From: Nocardiopsis sp. CNT312
GTDB taxonomy: Bacteria; Actinomycetota; Actinomycetes; Streptosporangiales; Streptosporangiaceae
Direction of reading: 5' to 3'
Length of the DNA: 64,000 nt
Assembly (NCBI RefSeq): GCF_000515115.1
Contig: NZ_AZXF01000020.1
Location: 62,001-126,000 of the forward strand
The notes beneath the pieces are model-generated. The model ran no database searches. It was not told the origin of the DNA and was given only the letters and a program-made list of their open reading frames with translations. This document shows, piece by piece, positions 37,946-47,254 of this stretch (the stretch's first letter is position 1; the number at the start of each line of letters is the position of its first letter). The position numbers and the translations under genes are program-made.

Positions 37946-40900
37946 TGCGTACGGCCATCCTCATCGGCGTCAACCGCTACGAAGAGTTCGACGATCTGTA
38001 CTCGCCCCGGGCCGACGTCAGGGAGCTCGACCGGGCCCTGCGGGACAACGGCCACTACGACCGCGTCGAGGCGCTCGTCGACCCCACGCGCACCGAGGCC
38101 ATGGAGACGCTGGAGGCGACCCTGGCCGAGGGAAGCCCCGGCGACCTCGTGCTGGTCTCCTTCTCCGGACACGGGCTCAAGGACAAGCGGGGCAGACTGC
38201 ACCTGGCCTTCCGCGACACCCGGCGCCGACGCCTGGAGAGCACGGCGATCTCGGCTGAAGTCCTCAAACGTATGCTGGAGGACTCCAGGACGCGCAGCAA
38301 GGTGCTCCTGCTGGACTGCTGCCACGGGGGCGCCTTCGCCGACGGATTCGCGACCCGTTCCGCCGAGGACGACCCCCTCGACCTCGAACGCCAACTCAGC
38401 GACGGAGCGGGCACCTACGTCATCGCCGCTTCCGGCGCTTTGGAGAAGGCCAGGGAGGGGGACAACACCCACGGGGTGCGCCCCTCACCCTTCAGCGCTT
38501 CGGTCGTACGGGGGCTCTCCGGCGCCGCTCCCGACGCCAACGGCGACGGCTGGATCGACGCGGTCGATCTCTACCAGTACGTTCACCGCGAGGTGGACCA
38601 CGTGGAAGGTCAGCGCGTCACCGTGTCCACCCTCGGAGTGCGAGGGTCGCTGGCACTCGCCCGGCACACCGGGGCGGCCACGGCGACCGCCCTGCCCGGG
38701 GAAGCGGGGCCCGACCGCCGGTCCGGTCCGGGCGGGCCCGTCGAGACGGCGGGAGGGCGCGACGCCGGGGGCCGGCGGACAGGGCCCGCAACGCCTCCCG
38801 CCGGGTCGAGCGCAGGCGAGTCCCCGGGATGGCGCTGGGACGCCTTTCTGGACTACCAGCGCGAGTGCCTGACGAGGCAGAGCGTTCTCCAGCAGCTCCC
38901 CGACGCCAACGGCCGTGATGTGACGGTCTGCGAGACGGGCTCCGAGCCCCTGCTCAGCGGAGCCGAGGACCGGTGGCGGCTCGCCGGCCGGGCCGAGGGC
39001 CTTGCCAGGGAAGCCGCCAAGGAGGGCGCTCCCCTGCGCTACGGCTATCCGGCGGTGCTCTTCGACCCGTCCCCCTCCGCGGGGAAGGGGCGCGGGAAGG
39101 CCAAACTCGCCCCGTTGATCGTGATGGACGTGGAGATGGCGGAGGGGCCCGACGGGCGTTTCCTCGTCCCCGTCGGTGAACCCGAACTCAACCGGGAGCT
39201 GCTGGTCTCCGCCGCCGACCTCGACGAGAGCGACGTCGAGGAGCTGGTCTCCTGGTTCGAGGCCGACTGGCGGGGGAGCGGCGTCGCCGGTCTGGCCGAC
39301 AAAGCACGCCTCGTGTGCTCCCGCCTCGGTCTGCGGCGGGTGGACGACCTCGTGGCCGGTGAACTGCGCGACTCCGTCGACGTGCGGTACGGCGCGCGTC
39401 GGGGTGCCCAGAACGCCGCCGTCCTCTACCGTGCCGATCCCGCCGGAGCAGCGGTCAAACAGCTTGTCGCGGACCTCGATCACGGCGGGGGCGGAAAGGG
39501 GATCCGGCTTGACGCCATACCCCGTACAGCGCTCGCCTCGCTGTCCGATCCCCGCCACGCCCTCCGTGGGCCCGGGGCCGTCCTGCCCGTGGTGACCGGC
39601 CGGAGCAACAGCGCTCAGGAGGAGATCCTGGCCTCGGCGATGAGCAGGGCGCTCACAGTCGCCACCGGTGCTCCCGGCACGGGCAAGAGCGAACTCATCA
39701 CCTCGGTGGTCACCACCGCCGTCGCCGCCGGACAGTCCGTCCTGGTCGCCTCCACCAACAACACCGCCGTGGACGAGGTGGTCGCCCGCGTCAACCGGCT
39801 CGGCTCCCAAGCCGATCTGATGGTGCGTACCGGCAACCAGGAGAGGCGGGCAAAGGAACCGGAGATCCTCAACGCCCTGCTCGCCGCGGAGTGGGAGCCC
39901 GTCGACACCGCCACCGCGTACGCACACCTCGTCGGCTGCCAGCGAGGGCTGGAAGCGGCCCACGACGACCTGTCCGCCGCCGAGGAGACCGAGAGGCGCC
40001 TGGCATCGCTGGCGGGTGCCCGCAACCGGCAGGCCCCGCGCCTTCCCCGCGGCGTCACCCCGGACGCCTTCGGGGGCACGCGGCAGGTGCGCGACTGGAC
40101 CCGCAGAGTGGAAACGGCGCTGGAGTCCCGCTGGCTCGGCTGGTGGCACCGCTGGCGGACGCGCCGGACCCTCGGGATCACCGGAACCGACAGGGAACTC
40201 TCCGAGGTGCTGGCGTTCCTGGCCATCGAGTGCGAGTGGAGGGACCTGCTCGAGAGCGGAGGCGGGCGGCCGTCCCCGGAGGAGGTCTCCGAGCGTGTAC
40301 GCGCACTGCGTGAACAGCGGCGCGAGGTGAGCGGGGAGTTCCTGCTGGGCCGGTCCGCCGAGTCCCTGGCCCTCGGCAGGACCACCGTCGAGGACCGGCT
40401 CCGCAACCTGGCCTCGGGGGAGAACGGGTGGAAGGGGACCAAGGCGCTGGTGCGCGTGGTCCGGGCCTGGGCCACCACGTCCAGGTCGGTCCGCGGGGTG
40501 TTTCCTCCCGAGCCCGCCCTGTTCGACCTGGTGGTGGTCGACGAGGCCAGCCAGTGCACCGTGGCGGACCTGATCCCGCTGCTCTACCGGGCGCGACGGG
40601 CCCTGGTGATCGGTGACCCGCACCAACTCCAGCCGGTCAGCACTCTGACACCACGGGACGATCACGGGATCCAGGCCGCCCACGGGCTGGACCCCGCCGA
40701 GACCGAGGAACGCTCCCTGACCCACACCGGCTCCTCCGCCTATCACGCTGCCGCCTGCGCGCTGGTCGCCGGGGGTGGCGAGGTGCTCTGGCTGGACGAG
40801 CACTACCGGTGCCATCCCGACATCGTCACCTCCGTGAACCGGCGTTTCTACGGTGAACGGTTGGCCGTGCGCACCGATACGGCGGCTCTGGCCGCCCCGC

Positions 40901-41670
40901 ACGAACCGGCCGTCCAGTGGGTCGACGTGCGTGGCGACTGCGAACGCCCCGGAGGCCGTTCCTGCCTCAACCAGCGGGAGGCGGAGGCGGTGGTCGACCT
41001 TCTGCGCGAACTCTGGCGGACACTGCCCGAGCGGGCGAGCATCGGCGTGGTGTCGCCTTTCGCCGCTCAGGTACAGCGGATCGAGCGCGCCCTCGGCCCA
41101 CGTGCCCTCGAACGCATCAGGGTGGGCACGGCGCACCGCTTCCAGGGCGGTGAGCGGGACGTGGTCGTCGTCTCCCCGGCCGCGGCCACAGGGGTGCACA
41201 GCAGTAGCGGCCGATGGGCACTGCGGCAGCAGAACCTGTGGAACGTCGCGGTGACCCGGGCCCGGTCACGGCTCTACGTCGTCGGCGACCGGAAGTACTG
41301 GTCCGAGCAAGGGGGACTGCTCGCCGATCTCGCGGCCGAGCCCGTGCCAGGAACCGGACCGGGCTTCGGCGAGGCCGAGAGCCGACTGTTCGACGCTCTC
41401 ACCGGCCGGGGGGCTCAGGTGAGGGCCCGCCACCGCGTGCAGGGCTATGTCTGCGATCTGCTGGTCACCGGTACCGCTCAGGAGACGGCGGTGATCGTCG
41501 ACGGTGCCGGTCTCGGCGGCAGCGCTTCCCACGCCCCTGGCCGAGCCCTCCAGAGGACCCTCGACAGGGCCGCCCTGTTCGCCAGGGTCTCGGGCCTGCG
41601 CACGGTACGGGTTCCCGCGTGGCGGTGCCTGTCCGAACCTGACGCGGTGGCCTCCCGACTCCTCGGTTGA
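37945..41670 (+). CDS. Caspase-like protease fused to an SF1 helicase and a nuclease-like C-terminus
   Basis: 1241 residues. Caspase/C14 domain (1-240): MRTAILIGVNRYEEF, catalytic His in VSFSGHGL (His76) and Cys in LLLDCCHGGAF (Cys126). A linker (240-290) leads to an Upf1/Dna2-like SF1B helicase: Walker A ATGAPGTGKSELITS (about 573), TNNTAVDEVVARV, Walker B FDLVVVDEASQC (about 862), GDPHQLQPVS, DEHYRCHPDI, GTAHRFQGGERDVVVV and NVAVTRARSRLYVVG (about 1099). The last 110 residues (GYVCDLLV, TAVIVDGAG, VRVPAWRC) align by eye with the Vsr/DUF559-like nuclease of the next gene, but the Glu of its VEADG is Ile here. Caspase parts of such systems are thought to trigger host-cell suicide. The helicase presumably senses aberrant nucleic acid. 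Confidence 0.82.
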   Translation: MRTAILIGVNRYEEFDDLYSPRADVRELDRALRDNGHYDRVEALVDPTRTEAMETLEATLAEGSPGDLVLVSFSGHGLKDKRGRLHLAFRDTRRRRLESTAISAEVLKRMLEDSRTRSKVLLLDCCHGGAFADGFATRSAEDDPLDLERQLSDGAGTYVIAASGALEKAREGDNTHGVRPSPFSASVVRGLSGAAPDANGDGWIDAVDLYQYVHREVDHVEGQRVTVSTLGVRGSLALARHTGAATATALPGEAGPDRRSGPGGPVETAGGRDAGGRRTGPATPPAGSSAGESPGWRWDAFLDYQRECLTRQSVLQQLPDANGRDVTVCETGSEPLLSGAEDRWRLAGRAEGLAREAAKEGAPLRYGYPAVLFDPSPSAGKGRGKAKLAPLIVMDVEMAEGPDGRFLVPVGEPELNRELLVSAADLDESDVEELVSWFEADWRGSGVAGLADKARLVCSRLGLRRVDDLVAGELRDSVDVRYGARRGAQNAAVLYRADPAGAAVKQLVADLDHGGGGKGIRLDAIPRTALASLSDPRHALRGPGAVLPVVTGRSNSAQEEILASAMSRALTVATGAPGTGKSELITSVVTTAVAAGQSVLVASTNNTAVDEVVARVNRLGSQADLMVRTGNQERRAKEPEILNALLAAEWEPVDTATAYAHLVGCQRGLEAAHDDLSAAEETERRLASLAGARNRQAPRLPRGVTPDAFGGTRQVRDWTRRVETALESRWLGWWHRWRTRRTLGITGTDRELSEVLAFLAIECEWRDLLESGGGRPSPEEVSERVRALREQRREVSGEFLLGRSAESLALGRTTVEDRLRNLASGENGWKGTKALVRVVRAWATTSRSVRGVFPPEPALFDLVVVDEASQCTVADLIPLLYRARRALVIGDPHQLQPVSTLTPRDDHGIQAAHGLDPAETEERSLTHTGSSAYHAAACALVAGGGEVLWLDEHYRCHPDIVTSVNRRFYGERLAVRTDTAALAAPHEPAVQWVDVRGDCERPGGRSCLNQREAEAVVDLLRELWRTLPERASIGVVSPFAAQVQRIERALGPRALERIRVGTAHRFQGGERDVVVVSPAAATGVHSSSGRWALRQQNLWNVAVTRARSRLYVVGDRKYWSEQGGLLADLAAEPVPGTGPGFGEAESRLFDALTGRGAQVRARHRVQGYVCDLLVTGTAQETAVIVDGAGLGGSASHAPGRALQRTLDRAALFARVSGLRTVRVPAWRCLSEPDAVASRLLG

Positions 41671-41826
41671 CCGTGCGTCGACGGCCGACGGCCGGGGCCG
41701 GCCGTGCTCTCGAAGCAACGGCGCGGCCGACCCGGCGCACGGCACAACGGGACGAAAAGCTCACCACCGTATCCCGATGAGGTCACGTATCCCGAGAGAC
41801 GGCGATACGTCGGAGAGGATGGCCGT

Positions 41827-44800
41827 ATGCCCTTCACCCACGACGGTTCCGCGGACCCCTCCCCTCTGGTGGCGGAGGCCGTCAAACGCTGGCGCGCCGA
41901 CCTGTTCGACGCGGGCGGTCGCAACACGCTGCTGTACTTTCGCGACCTCAAGGTCGGCACCCTGGACCTGGGCCAGGCGGACGCCCGAGCCCTGGACACC
42001 CTGCTCATGGGAAGGCCGGTCACGCTCGAGCGACTCTTCCCCGACGATCCCGACGCGGCGCGCAGGAGGGCTCTCGCCATCCGCAAGCGGACCGTCGAGT
42101 TCGAGGAGGAGCGCGGCGTCTGGACGTGCTATCTGGCCGAGGGGATGGCCGTCTGGGAGGAGGAGCGCAGGAGTCCGCAGGCCCCGGTCCTGCTTCGGGC
42201 GGCGACCGTCGAACCCGCCCGGGAGCGCGGCGAGTTCACCCTCACCCTGAGAGAGGAGACCGAGGTCAACCCGGCGCTCCTGCACGTACTGCGGACCTCC
42301 TTCGCCGCGTCGGTCGAGGCCGGGGACTTCACCGACCTGCTCGAAGCGGACGGACGGGTCTCCCTGGCGTCCGTGTCCGAGCGGCTCGCGAAACGGGCCC
42401 CGGGGGTCCCCGGTCTGCGGTTCGAGCCCCGCGTGGTGGTGGGGACCTTCAGCTACGCCAAGCTCCCGATGGTCACCGACCTGGACAACGCCGGGGAACT
42501 GCTCGCCTCCCATGACGTCGTGGCGGCGCTGTCGGGGGCCCCGTCGGCGCAGCGGGCCGTGGCCGCTGAGCGGCCGGAGACACCCGTGGACGCCCTCCCG
42601 CCCAAGGACGAGTACCTGGTCCTGGACGCCGACTCCTCCCAGAGCGCCGTGGTCAACGCCGTCGTCCGGGGCCAGCACCTGGTCGTCCAGGGGCCGCCGG
42701 GAACCGGCAAGAGCCAGACCATCGCCAACCTCATCGCTTCGCTCATGGCACGGGGCCGCCGCGTGCTGTTCGTGGCCGAGAAGCGTGCCGCCATCGACGC
42801 CGTGCTGTCCCGGATGCGCCACGTCGGCCTCGCCGACCTGGTCATGGACATCCACGGCGGGACCTCGGACCGGCGCCGCATCGCTCAGGACCTGGGAGCC
42901 ACCCTGGAACGCGCCGCGCGGACCCGGCAACCGGACGTGACCGGGGTGCACCAGACGCTCGAACAGCGGCGCGCAGCACTCTCCCGCCACACCCGGACCA
43001 TGCATGAACCCCGGGCGCCCTGGGGCGTCAGCGTGTTCCAGGCGCAGACAGCCCTGCTGGGGCTGGCAGGACACGCCTCGGAACTGCGCTTCCCCCTCCC
43101 GGTCCTCGAAGGGCTCACCGCGCGCACCGTCGAGGACGCGCGCGCGAACCTGCGCGAGTACGTGGACCGCGGCGGAACCTCCGCCGAGGCGGTCTCGGAA
43201 TGGGCACGGGCGGACCTGCCCACGGGGGCCGAAGCGCAGAAGGCCCTGGACACGGTCCGCGATCTGCGTACACGCCTGCTTCCCCGCCTCCGTGAGGCCG
43301 TTCGGGCCGCGGCCGACGCGTGCGGGATACGCCACCCCGCCACACCGGCCGAGTGCGAGACGACCCGCGGACTCCTCCGCAGGGTCCAGGACACCGTCGA
43401 GGACCTGGGCCCGCAGGTGTTCGAAGCCGACCTCGACCGCTTCCTCCACGCCTTCAGCAGGGACCTGCGCAGAAGCGAGCCCCTCGACCCCCCGCTGAAC
43501 TGGTCGGAGCGCCGCCGGCTGCGCCGCCGCGCACGCGGATGGACCACGACGCGCAAGTCCGCCGGAGAGTGGGCGCAGGCCCTCCAGCGCGCCCGTGCGG
43601 TCCGGCGGGAATGGCACGCAGAGCGCACCGACGGGGGAGAACCGCGCCTGATCGATACCCTGCCGGACCTGGAGGAGGCCCTCGGACAGTGCGTCCACGC
43701 ACTCGCCGACCTGGGACGGGTCCTTCCGCGCGGCGTCTGCACACACGAGGCCTCCTTCACCGAGCTGGAGGCGCTCCTGACGAGGCTCTCCCGCGACACC
43801 CCGGGGGCGCACGGACGCCCCCGGACGATGGAGCTGCACTCCGCCCTGGTCAGTCGCGGACTGGAACCCCTGCTGCGCGAACTGCGCTCCCCGGAGGCCA
43901 GCGGTGCCGACGGCCCGGCGGCCGTGCGGAGGCTCGACCACGTCTGGTACTCCTCCATTCTGGAGCGGGTCGCCGCCGGCGATTGCGGATACGGGGCGTT
44001 CAACGGCACCAGCCTGAACACCACGGTGGCCGAGTTCGCCGAGTCCGACGGCGAGCACCTGCGCCGCAACGCCCAGCGGGTCCTGCGCCGGACCGCCGAG
44101 AGCCTGTTCACGATCCTGGACGCCCACCCGCAACAGCAGACCCTGGTCAAGAAGCAGGCGGGGCTGCGCCGCAGCCACATGCCGGTCCGCGACCTTCTGG
44201 GCGGGGCCGAGGAGACCCTGCTCGCACTCAAACCCTGCTGGGCCATGTCACCGCTGGTGGTGAGCCAGATCCTGCCCGCACGGCGGCTCTTCGACGTGGT
44301 GGTCTTCGACGAGGCCAGCCAGATCCCCGTGGCCGACGCGGTCCCGGCCATCGCCCGGGCCGACACGGTCGTCGTCGCGGGTGATTCGCGCCAACTGCCG
44401 CCCACCGCCTTCTTCGCCGGAGCCCGGGAGGAGGTCGAGGGGGCCGACGACCTCTCCTTCACCTCCGGCTTCGACTCCGTCCTGGAGGCGCTCCACCCAC
44501 TGCTGCCCAGCCGGGCACTGAGCTGGCACTACCGCAGCCGCAACGAGCGGCTCATCGCCTTCTCCAACGCCAACGTCTACGACCGCTCACTGACCACCTT
44601 CCCCGGTGCGGAGGAGGAGGGCGCGGTGCGTCACGTCCTGGTGGAGGACACGGGGGACCCGGGCCAGGAGAAGTCGGTCACCGCCGAGGTGCGCAGGGTC
44701 GTGCGGGAGGTCATCGCACACGCCGAGTCCCGTCCGGAGGAGTCCCTGGGAGTGATCACCATGGGCATCGAGCACGCGGAGAGGATCGAGACGGCACTCG

Positions 44801-45861
44801 ACCGGTCCCTGGCCCAGCGGCGCGACCTGGCGGGGTTCTTCGCAGAGGACCGCCGCGAGCGCTTCTTCGTCAAGAACCTGGAGCGTGTGCAGGGGGACGA
44901 GCGCGACGCCGTCATCCTCTCCCTCGGATACGGCAGGGGCGCCGACGGCCGGATGCGTCACCACTTCGGGCCCCTCAACCTCAAGGGGGGCGAGCGTCGG
45001 CTCAACGTCGCCGTGACCCGGGCCAAACGCCGGATGACCCTGGTGAGCTCCTTCGGCAGCCGGGACCTGGATCCCGGACGCCTCAACGCCGAGGGCGCCA
45101 AGCTCCTGCGCCGCTACCTGGAGTTCGCCGAGTCCGGTGGCAGCGACCTGGGCGCGGCCGTGGAGGAGAACCCCGAACTCAACCCCTTCGAGGTGGACGT
45201 ACGCGACCGTCTGTCCGCCGCGGGCATTCCACTGATTTGCCAGTACGGTGTGGCCGGGTACCGGATCGACTTCGCGGCGGCCCATCCGCAGCGTCCGGGC
45301 CGGATGGTGCTGGCCGTCGAAGCCGACGGCGCCTCCTACCACTCCTCGGTCTCGGCACGCGATCGAGACCGGCTGCGCCAGCAGCAGTTGGAGAACCTGG
45401 GGTGGACCTTCCACCGGATCTGGTCCACCGACTGGTTCCGTGACCCGGTCAGCGAGGTGGCCAGGGCACGCCTGGCCTATGACCGGGCGGTCGACGCCGC
45501 CGACCGGTCCGGCGGGCAGGACAAGGCGGAGCCGGCCGCTGCCGGCCGTCGGCGCGGAGACCGGGGGAACCGGACGGCCGGGGAGGGCGCCGACGGGTCG
45601 ACGGACGCACCCTCGACCGCGTCTGCCCCTCAACGGAGTGACCCTGAACCCTCTCTGCCGCCGGGCCTGACGATCACCGAGTACCGGCCACGGGACCTGG
45701 TCGCCCTGGCGGCCTGGATCGAGAGTGACGGACTGCTGCGCACGGAGGACGAGGTCCTGCGGGAGGCCATGCTTTTCCTGCGGTTTCGGCGCAAGGGCAA
45801 GCGCATCGAGGACGCGCTCACACGGGCGATACGTTCCGCCCGTGCCCGCCGCGGCCGTTGA
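41827..45861 (+). CDS. DUF4011-helicase-Vsr-type nuclease protein (Hhe-like)
   Basis: 1344 residues from ATG 41827 (GGAGAGGA upstream; the 41 codons before it look untranslated). An N-terminal DUF4011 region (about 10-280: LFDAGGRNTLLYF, VGTFSYAKLPMVTDL) is followed by an SF1 helicase: Walker A VQGPPGTGKSQTIANLI (about 287), FVAEKRAAIDAVLSRM, DEAS in VVFDEASQIPVADAV (about 823), GDSRQLPPT, WHYRSRNERLI, RVQGDERDAVILSLGYG (about 1018) and LNVAVTRAKRRM (about 1058). A Vsr/DUF559-like nuclease (about 1121-1218) shows YRIDF, AVEADGASYH and the RiWStdWF end. The layout matches DUF4011-helicase-Vsr defence proteins (I recall the name Hhe). It lies 156 bp after the caspase-helicase in the same direction. 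Confidence 0.82.
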   Translation: MPFTHDGSADPSPLVAEAVKRWRADLFDAGGRNTLLYFRDLKVGTLDLGQADARALDTLLMGRPVTLERLFPDDPDAARRRALAIRKRTVEFEEERGVWTCYLAEGMAVWEEERRSPQAPVLLRAATVEPARERGEFTLTLREETEVNPALLHVLRTSFAASVEAGDFTDLLEADGRVSLASVSERLAKRAPGVPGLRFEPRVVVGTFSYAKLPMVTDLDNAGELLASHDVVAALSGAPSAQRAVAAERPETPVDALPPKDEYLVLDADSSQSAVVNAVVRGQHLVVQGPPGTGKSQTIANLIASLMARGRRVLFVAEKRAAIDAVLSRMRHVGLADLVMDIHGGTSDRRRIAQDLGATLERAARTRQPDVTGVHQTLEQRRAALSRHTRTMHEPRAPWGVSVFQAQTALLGLAGHASELRFPLPVLEGLTARTVEDARANLREYVDRGGTSAEAVSEWARADLPTGAEAQKALDTVRDLRTRLLPRLREAVRAAADACGIRHPATPAECETTRGLLRRVQDTVEDLGPQVFEADLDRFLHAFSRDLRRSEPLDPPLNWSERRRLRRRARGWTTTRKSAGEWAQALQRARAVRREWHAERTDGGEPRLIDTLPDLEEALGQCVHALADLGRVLPRGVCTHEASFTELEALLTRLSRDTPGAHGRPRTMELHSALVSRGLEPLLRELRSPEASGADGPAAVRRLDHVWYSSILERVAAGDCGYGAFNGTSLNTTVAEFAESDGEHLRRNAQRVLRRTAESLFTILDAHPQQQTLVKKQAGLRRSHMPVRDLLGGAEETLLALKPCWAMSPLVVSQILPARRLFDVVVFDEASQIPVADAVPAIARADTVVVAGDSRQLPPTAFFAGAREEVEGADDLSFTSGFDSVLEALHPLLPSRALSWHYRSRNERLIAFSNANVYDRSLTTFPGAEEEGAVRHVLVEDTGDPGQEKSVTAEVRRVVREVIAHAESRPEESLGVITMGIEHAERIETALDRSLAQRRDLAGFFAEDRRERFFVKNLERVQGDERDAVILSLGYGRGADGRMRHHFGPLNLKGGERRLNVAVTRAKRRMTLVSSFGSRDLDPGRLNAEGAKLLRRYLEFAESGGSDLGAAVEENPELNPFEVDVRDRLSAAGIPLICQYGVAGYRIDFAAAHPQRPGRMVLAVEADGASYHSSVSARDRDRLRQQQLENLGWTFHRIWSTDWFRDPVSEVARARLAYDRAVDAADRSGGQDKAEPAAAGRRRGDRGNRTAGEGADGSTDAPSTASAPQRSDPEPSLPPGLTITEYRPRDLVALAAWIESDGLLRTEDEVLREAMLFLRFRRKGKRIEDALTRAIRSARARRGR

Positions 45862-46016
45862 GGGGTGTGCCCGCTCCGTTGCGTGTGCAATGCCTGTGAG
45901 GACACGGATCCCCGCGATACGCGGCACCGCGCCCGCCCGCGTCTCACCCCTCCCCGGGCGGGCCGCGGCACCGCCCCGGCCGGCTGCGGGGCGGACGGCG
46001 AACTCTTGGGCGGGGT

Positions 46017-47033
46017 TCAGGGGGGCGCGGTGCAGGACTCGCGTTCCACCAGGTTCGCGCCGACGCGGTAGACCCTGCCCGAGGTCCCGTCCGGCTGCGG
46101 GCCCTCGCGCATCTGGTGCAGCAGCAGGTCGAAGCACAGGCGGCCGAGTTCGGCCGCGCCGTTGTCCACCACGGTCACCGGCGGCTGCCAGCTGCGCAGC
46201 CAGAGGATGTCCTCGTGGCAGACCAGGGACAGGTCGTGCGGTATCCGCAGTCCCCGGCCGATCAGGGTCGGCAGGATCCCGAAGACGGCCTCGTGGTTGG
46301 CGGCGAACAGCGCGGTCGCGTCCGGTCGGCGGTCGAGGAGGGCGGTTGTGGCGTTCGTGCCGAACTCCGGGGTGAAGGGACCCCGCTCGACCAGTTCGGG
46401 GTCGACCTCCAGCCCCTGCTCCCGCAGCGCCTGCTGGTAGCCGGCGAAGCGCTCCCGGCCCGAGTTGGCCGAGTCGGGGCCTCCGACGTAGGCGATGTGC
46501 CGGTGGCCCAGCTCCAGCAGGTGGCGGGTCGCCGCGTGCGCTCCTTCGCGGTCCGAGGCCAGGACCGAGGGGGCCCGCCCGCTCCGCGGTGCCCGGATCA
46601 CGTTGACGACGCCCGTCCCCGAGACCATCAGCTCGTCGCACAGGTCGGCGTTGTCCCCCGTGCCGATGACGACGAGGCCGTCGACGCTGTGCTCGGAGAG
46701 CATGCGCAGGACCGTGCGCTCCTTGCCGGGGTCGGAGTCGGTGATGCAGAGGATCACCTGGTAGCCGGCCGCGGCGGCGCGTTTTTGCACGACCTCGGCG
46801 ATGGTGTGGAACGAGGCGTTGATCAGGTTGTTCATCACCAGGCCGACGAGGCGCGACTGGCGGGAACGGAGCGCACTGGCGGCCCGGTTGGGCCGGTAGC
46901 CGAGCCTGAGCGCGGCGCTCTCCACCACGGCCCTGGTGGCTTCGGAGATCAGCTCCGACCCGCTCAGGGCCCGGGACGCGGTACTCCGCGACACCCCTGC
47001 CGCCGTAGCCACGTCTTTGAGAGTGACCGCCAT
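46017..47033 (-). CDS. LacI-family transcriptional repressor
   Basis: 338 residues: an N-terminal LacI helix-turn-helix (TLKDVATAAGVSRSTASRAL, residues 4-23), a hinge helix (NRAASALRSRQS) and a periplasmic-binding-like effector domain (LVGLVMNNLINASFH, HRHIAYVGGP, FAANHEAVFGIL). GGGGAAGAT precedes the ATG at 47033. It is divergent from the catabolic operon that starts at 47255, and the region between carries paired LacI-type half-sites, so it most likely represses that operon until a pathway metabolite binds. Confidence 0.9.
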   Translation of the reverse strand: MAVTLKDVATAAGVSRSTASRALSGSELISEATRAVVESAALRLGYRPNRAASALRSRQSRLVGLVMNNLINASFHTIAEVVQKRAAAAGYQVILCITDSDPGKERTVLRMLSEHSVDGLVVIGTGDNADLCDELMVSGTGVVNVIRAPRSGRAPSVLASDREGAHAATRHLLELGHRHIAYVGGPDSANSGRERFAGYQQALREQGLEVDPELVERGPFTPEFGTNATTALLDRRPDATALFAANHEAVFGILPTLIGRGLRIPHDLSLVCHEDILWLRSWQPPVTVVDNGAAELGRLCFDLLLHQMREGPQPDGTSGRVYRVGANLVERESCTAPP

Positions 47034-47064
47034 ATCTTCCCCTCGCCGAGGTGCAACTTTATGA

Positions 47065-47075
47065 GATCGATTGCA
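47065..47075 (-). promoter_or_regulatory. LacI-type operator half-site near the repressor gene
   Basis: GATCGATTGCA, the exact reverse complement of 47192-47202. It has the central CG and TGCAA half typical of LacI/PurR-family operators and lies 32 bp before the repressor start, suggesting autoregulation. Confidence 0.6.
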
Positions 47076-47159
47076 GGAATCCTAGCTCAAAGTATCCGAG
47101 TGTGAACCCCGGCGAGGGGCCGTCTCCTCGTTTCCTCAGGTTAAAACAATGTTTCTCCC

Positions 47160-47202
47160 TTGACTTTCCGGTGGCTCGGTGTCGAACATAGTGCAATCGA
47201 TC
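47160..47202 (+). promoter_or_regulatory. Putative promoter and LacI-type operator of the catabolic operon
   Basis: TTGACT at 47160-47165 is a good -35. The -10 is less clear (AACATA or CATAGT, around 47185-47192, with a longer than usual spacer). TGCAATCGATC (47192-47202) lies at or just after the start point and pairs with the inverted copy at 47065-47075, 127 bp away, a spacing that would suit repression by looping. The first gene starts at 47255. Confidence 0.55.
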
Positions 47203-47254
47203 CCAAAGACCTGACCTGGGATCTTTGGGACGGAGAATCGGAAGAGGCACGCGC

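Noticed and set aside
38485-41199. 904-codon minus-strand frame opposite the caspase-helicase
   Set aside because: No family resemblance; antisense to continuous helicase motifs.
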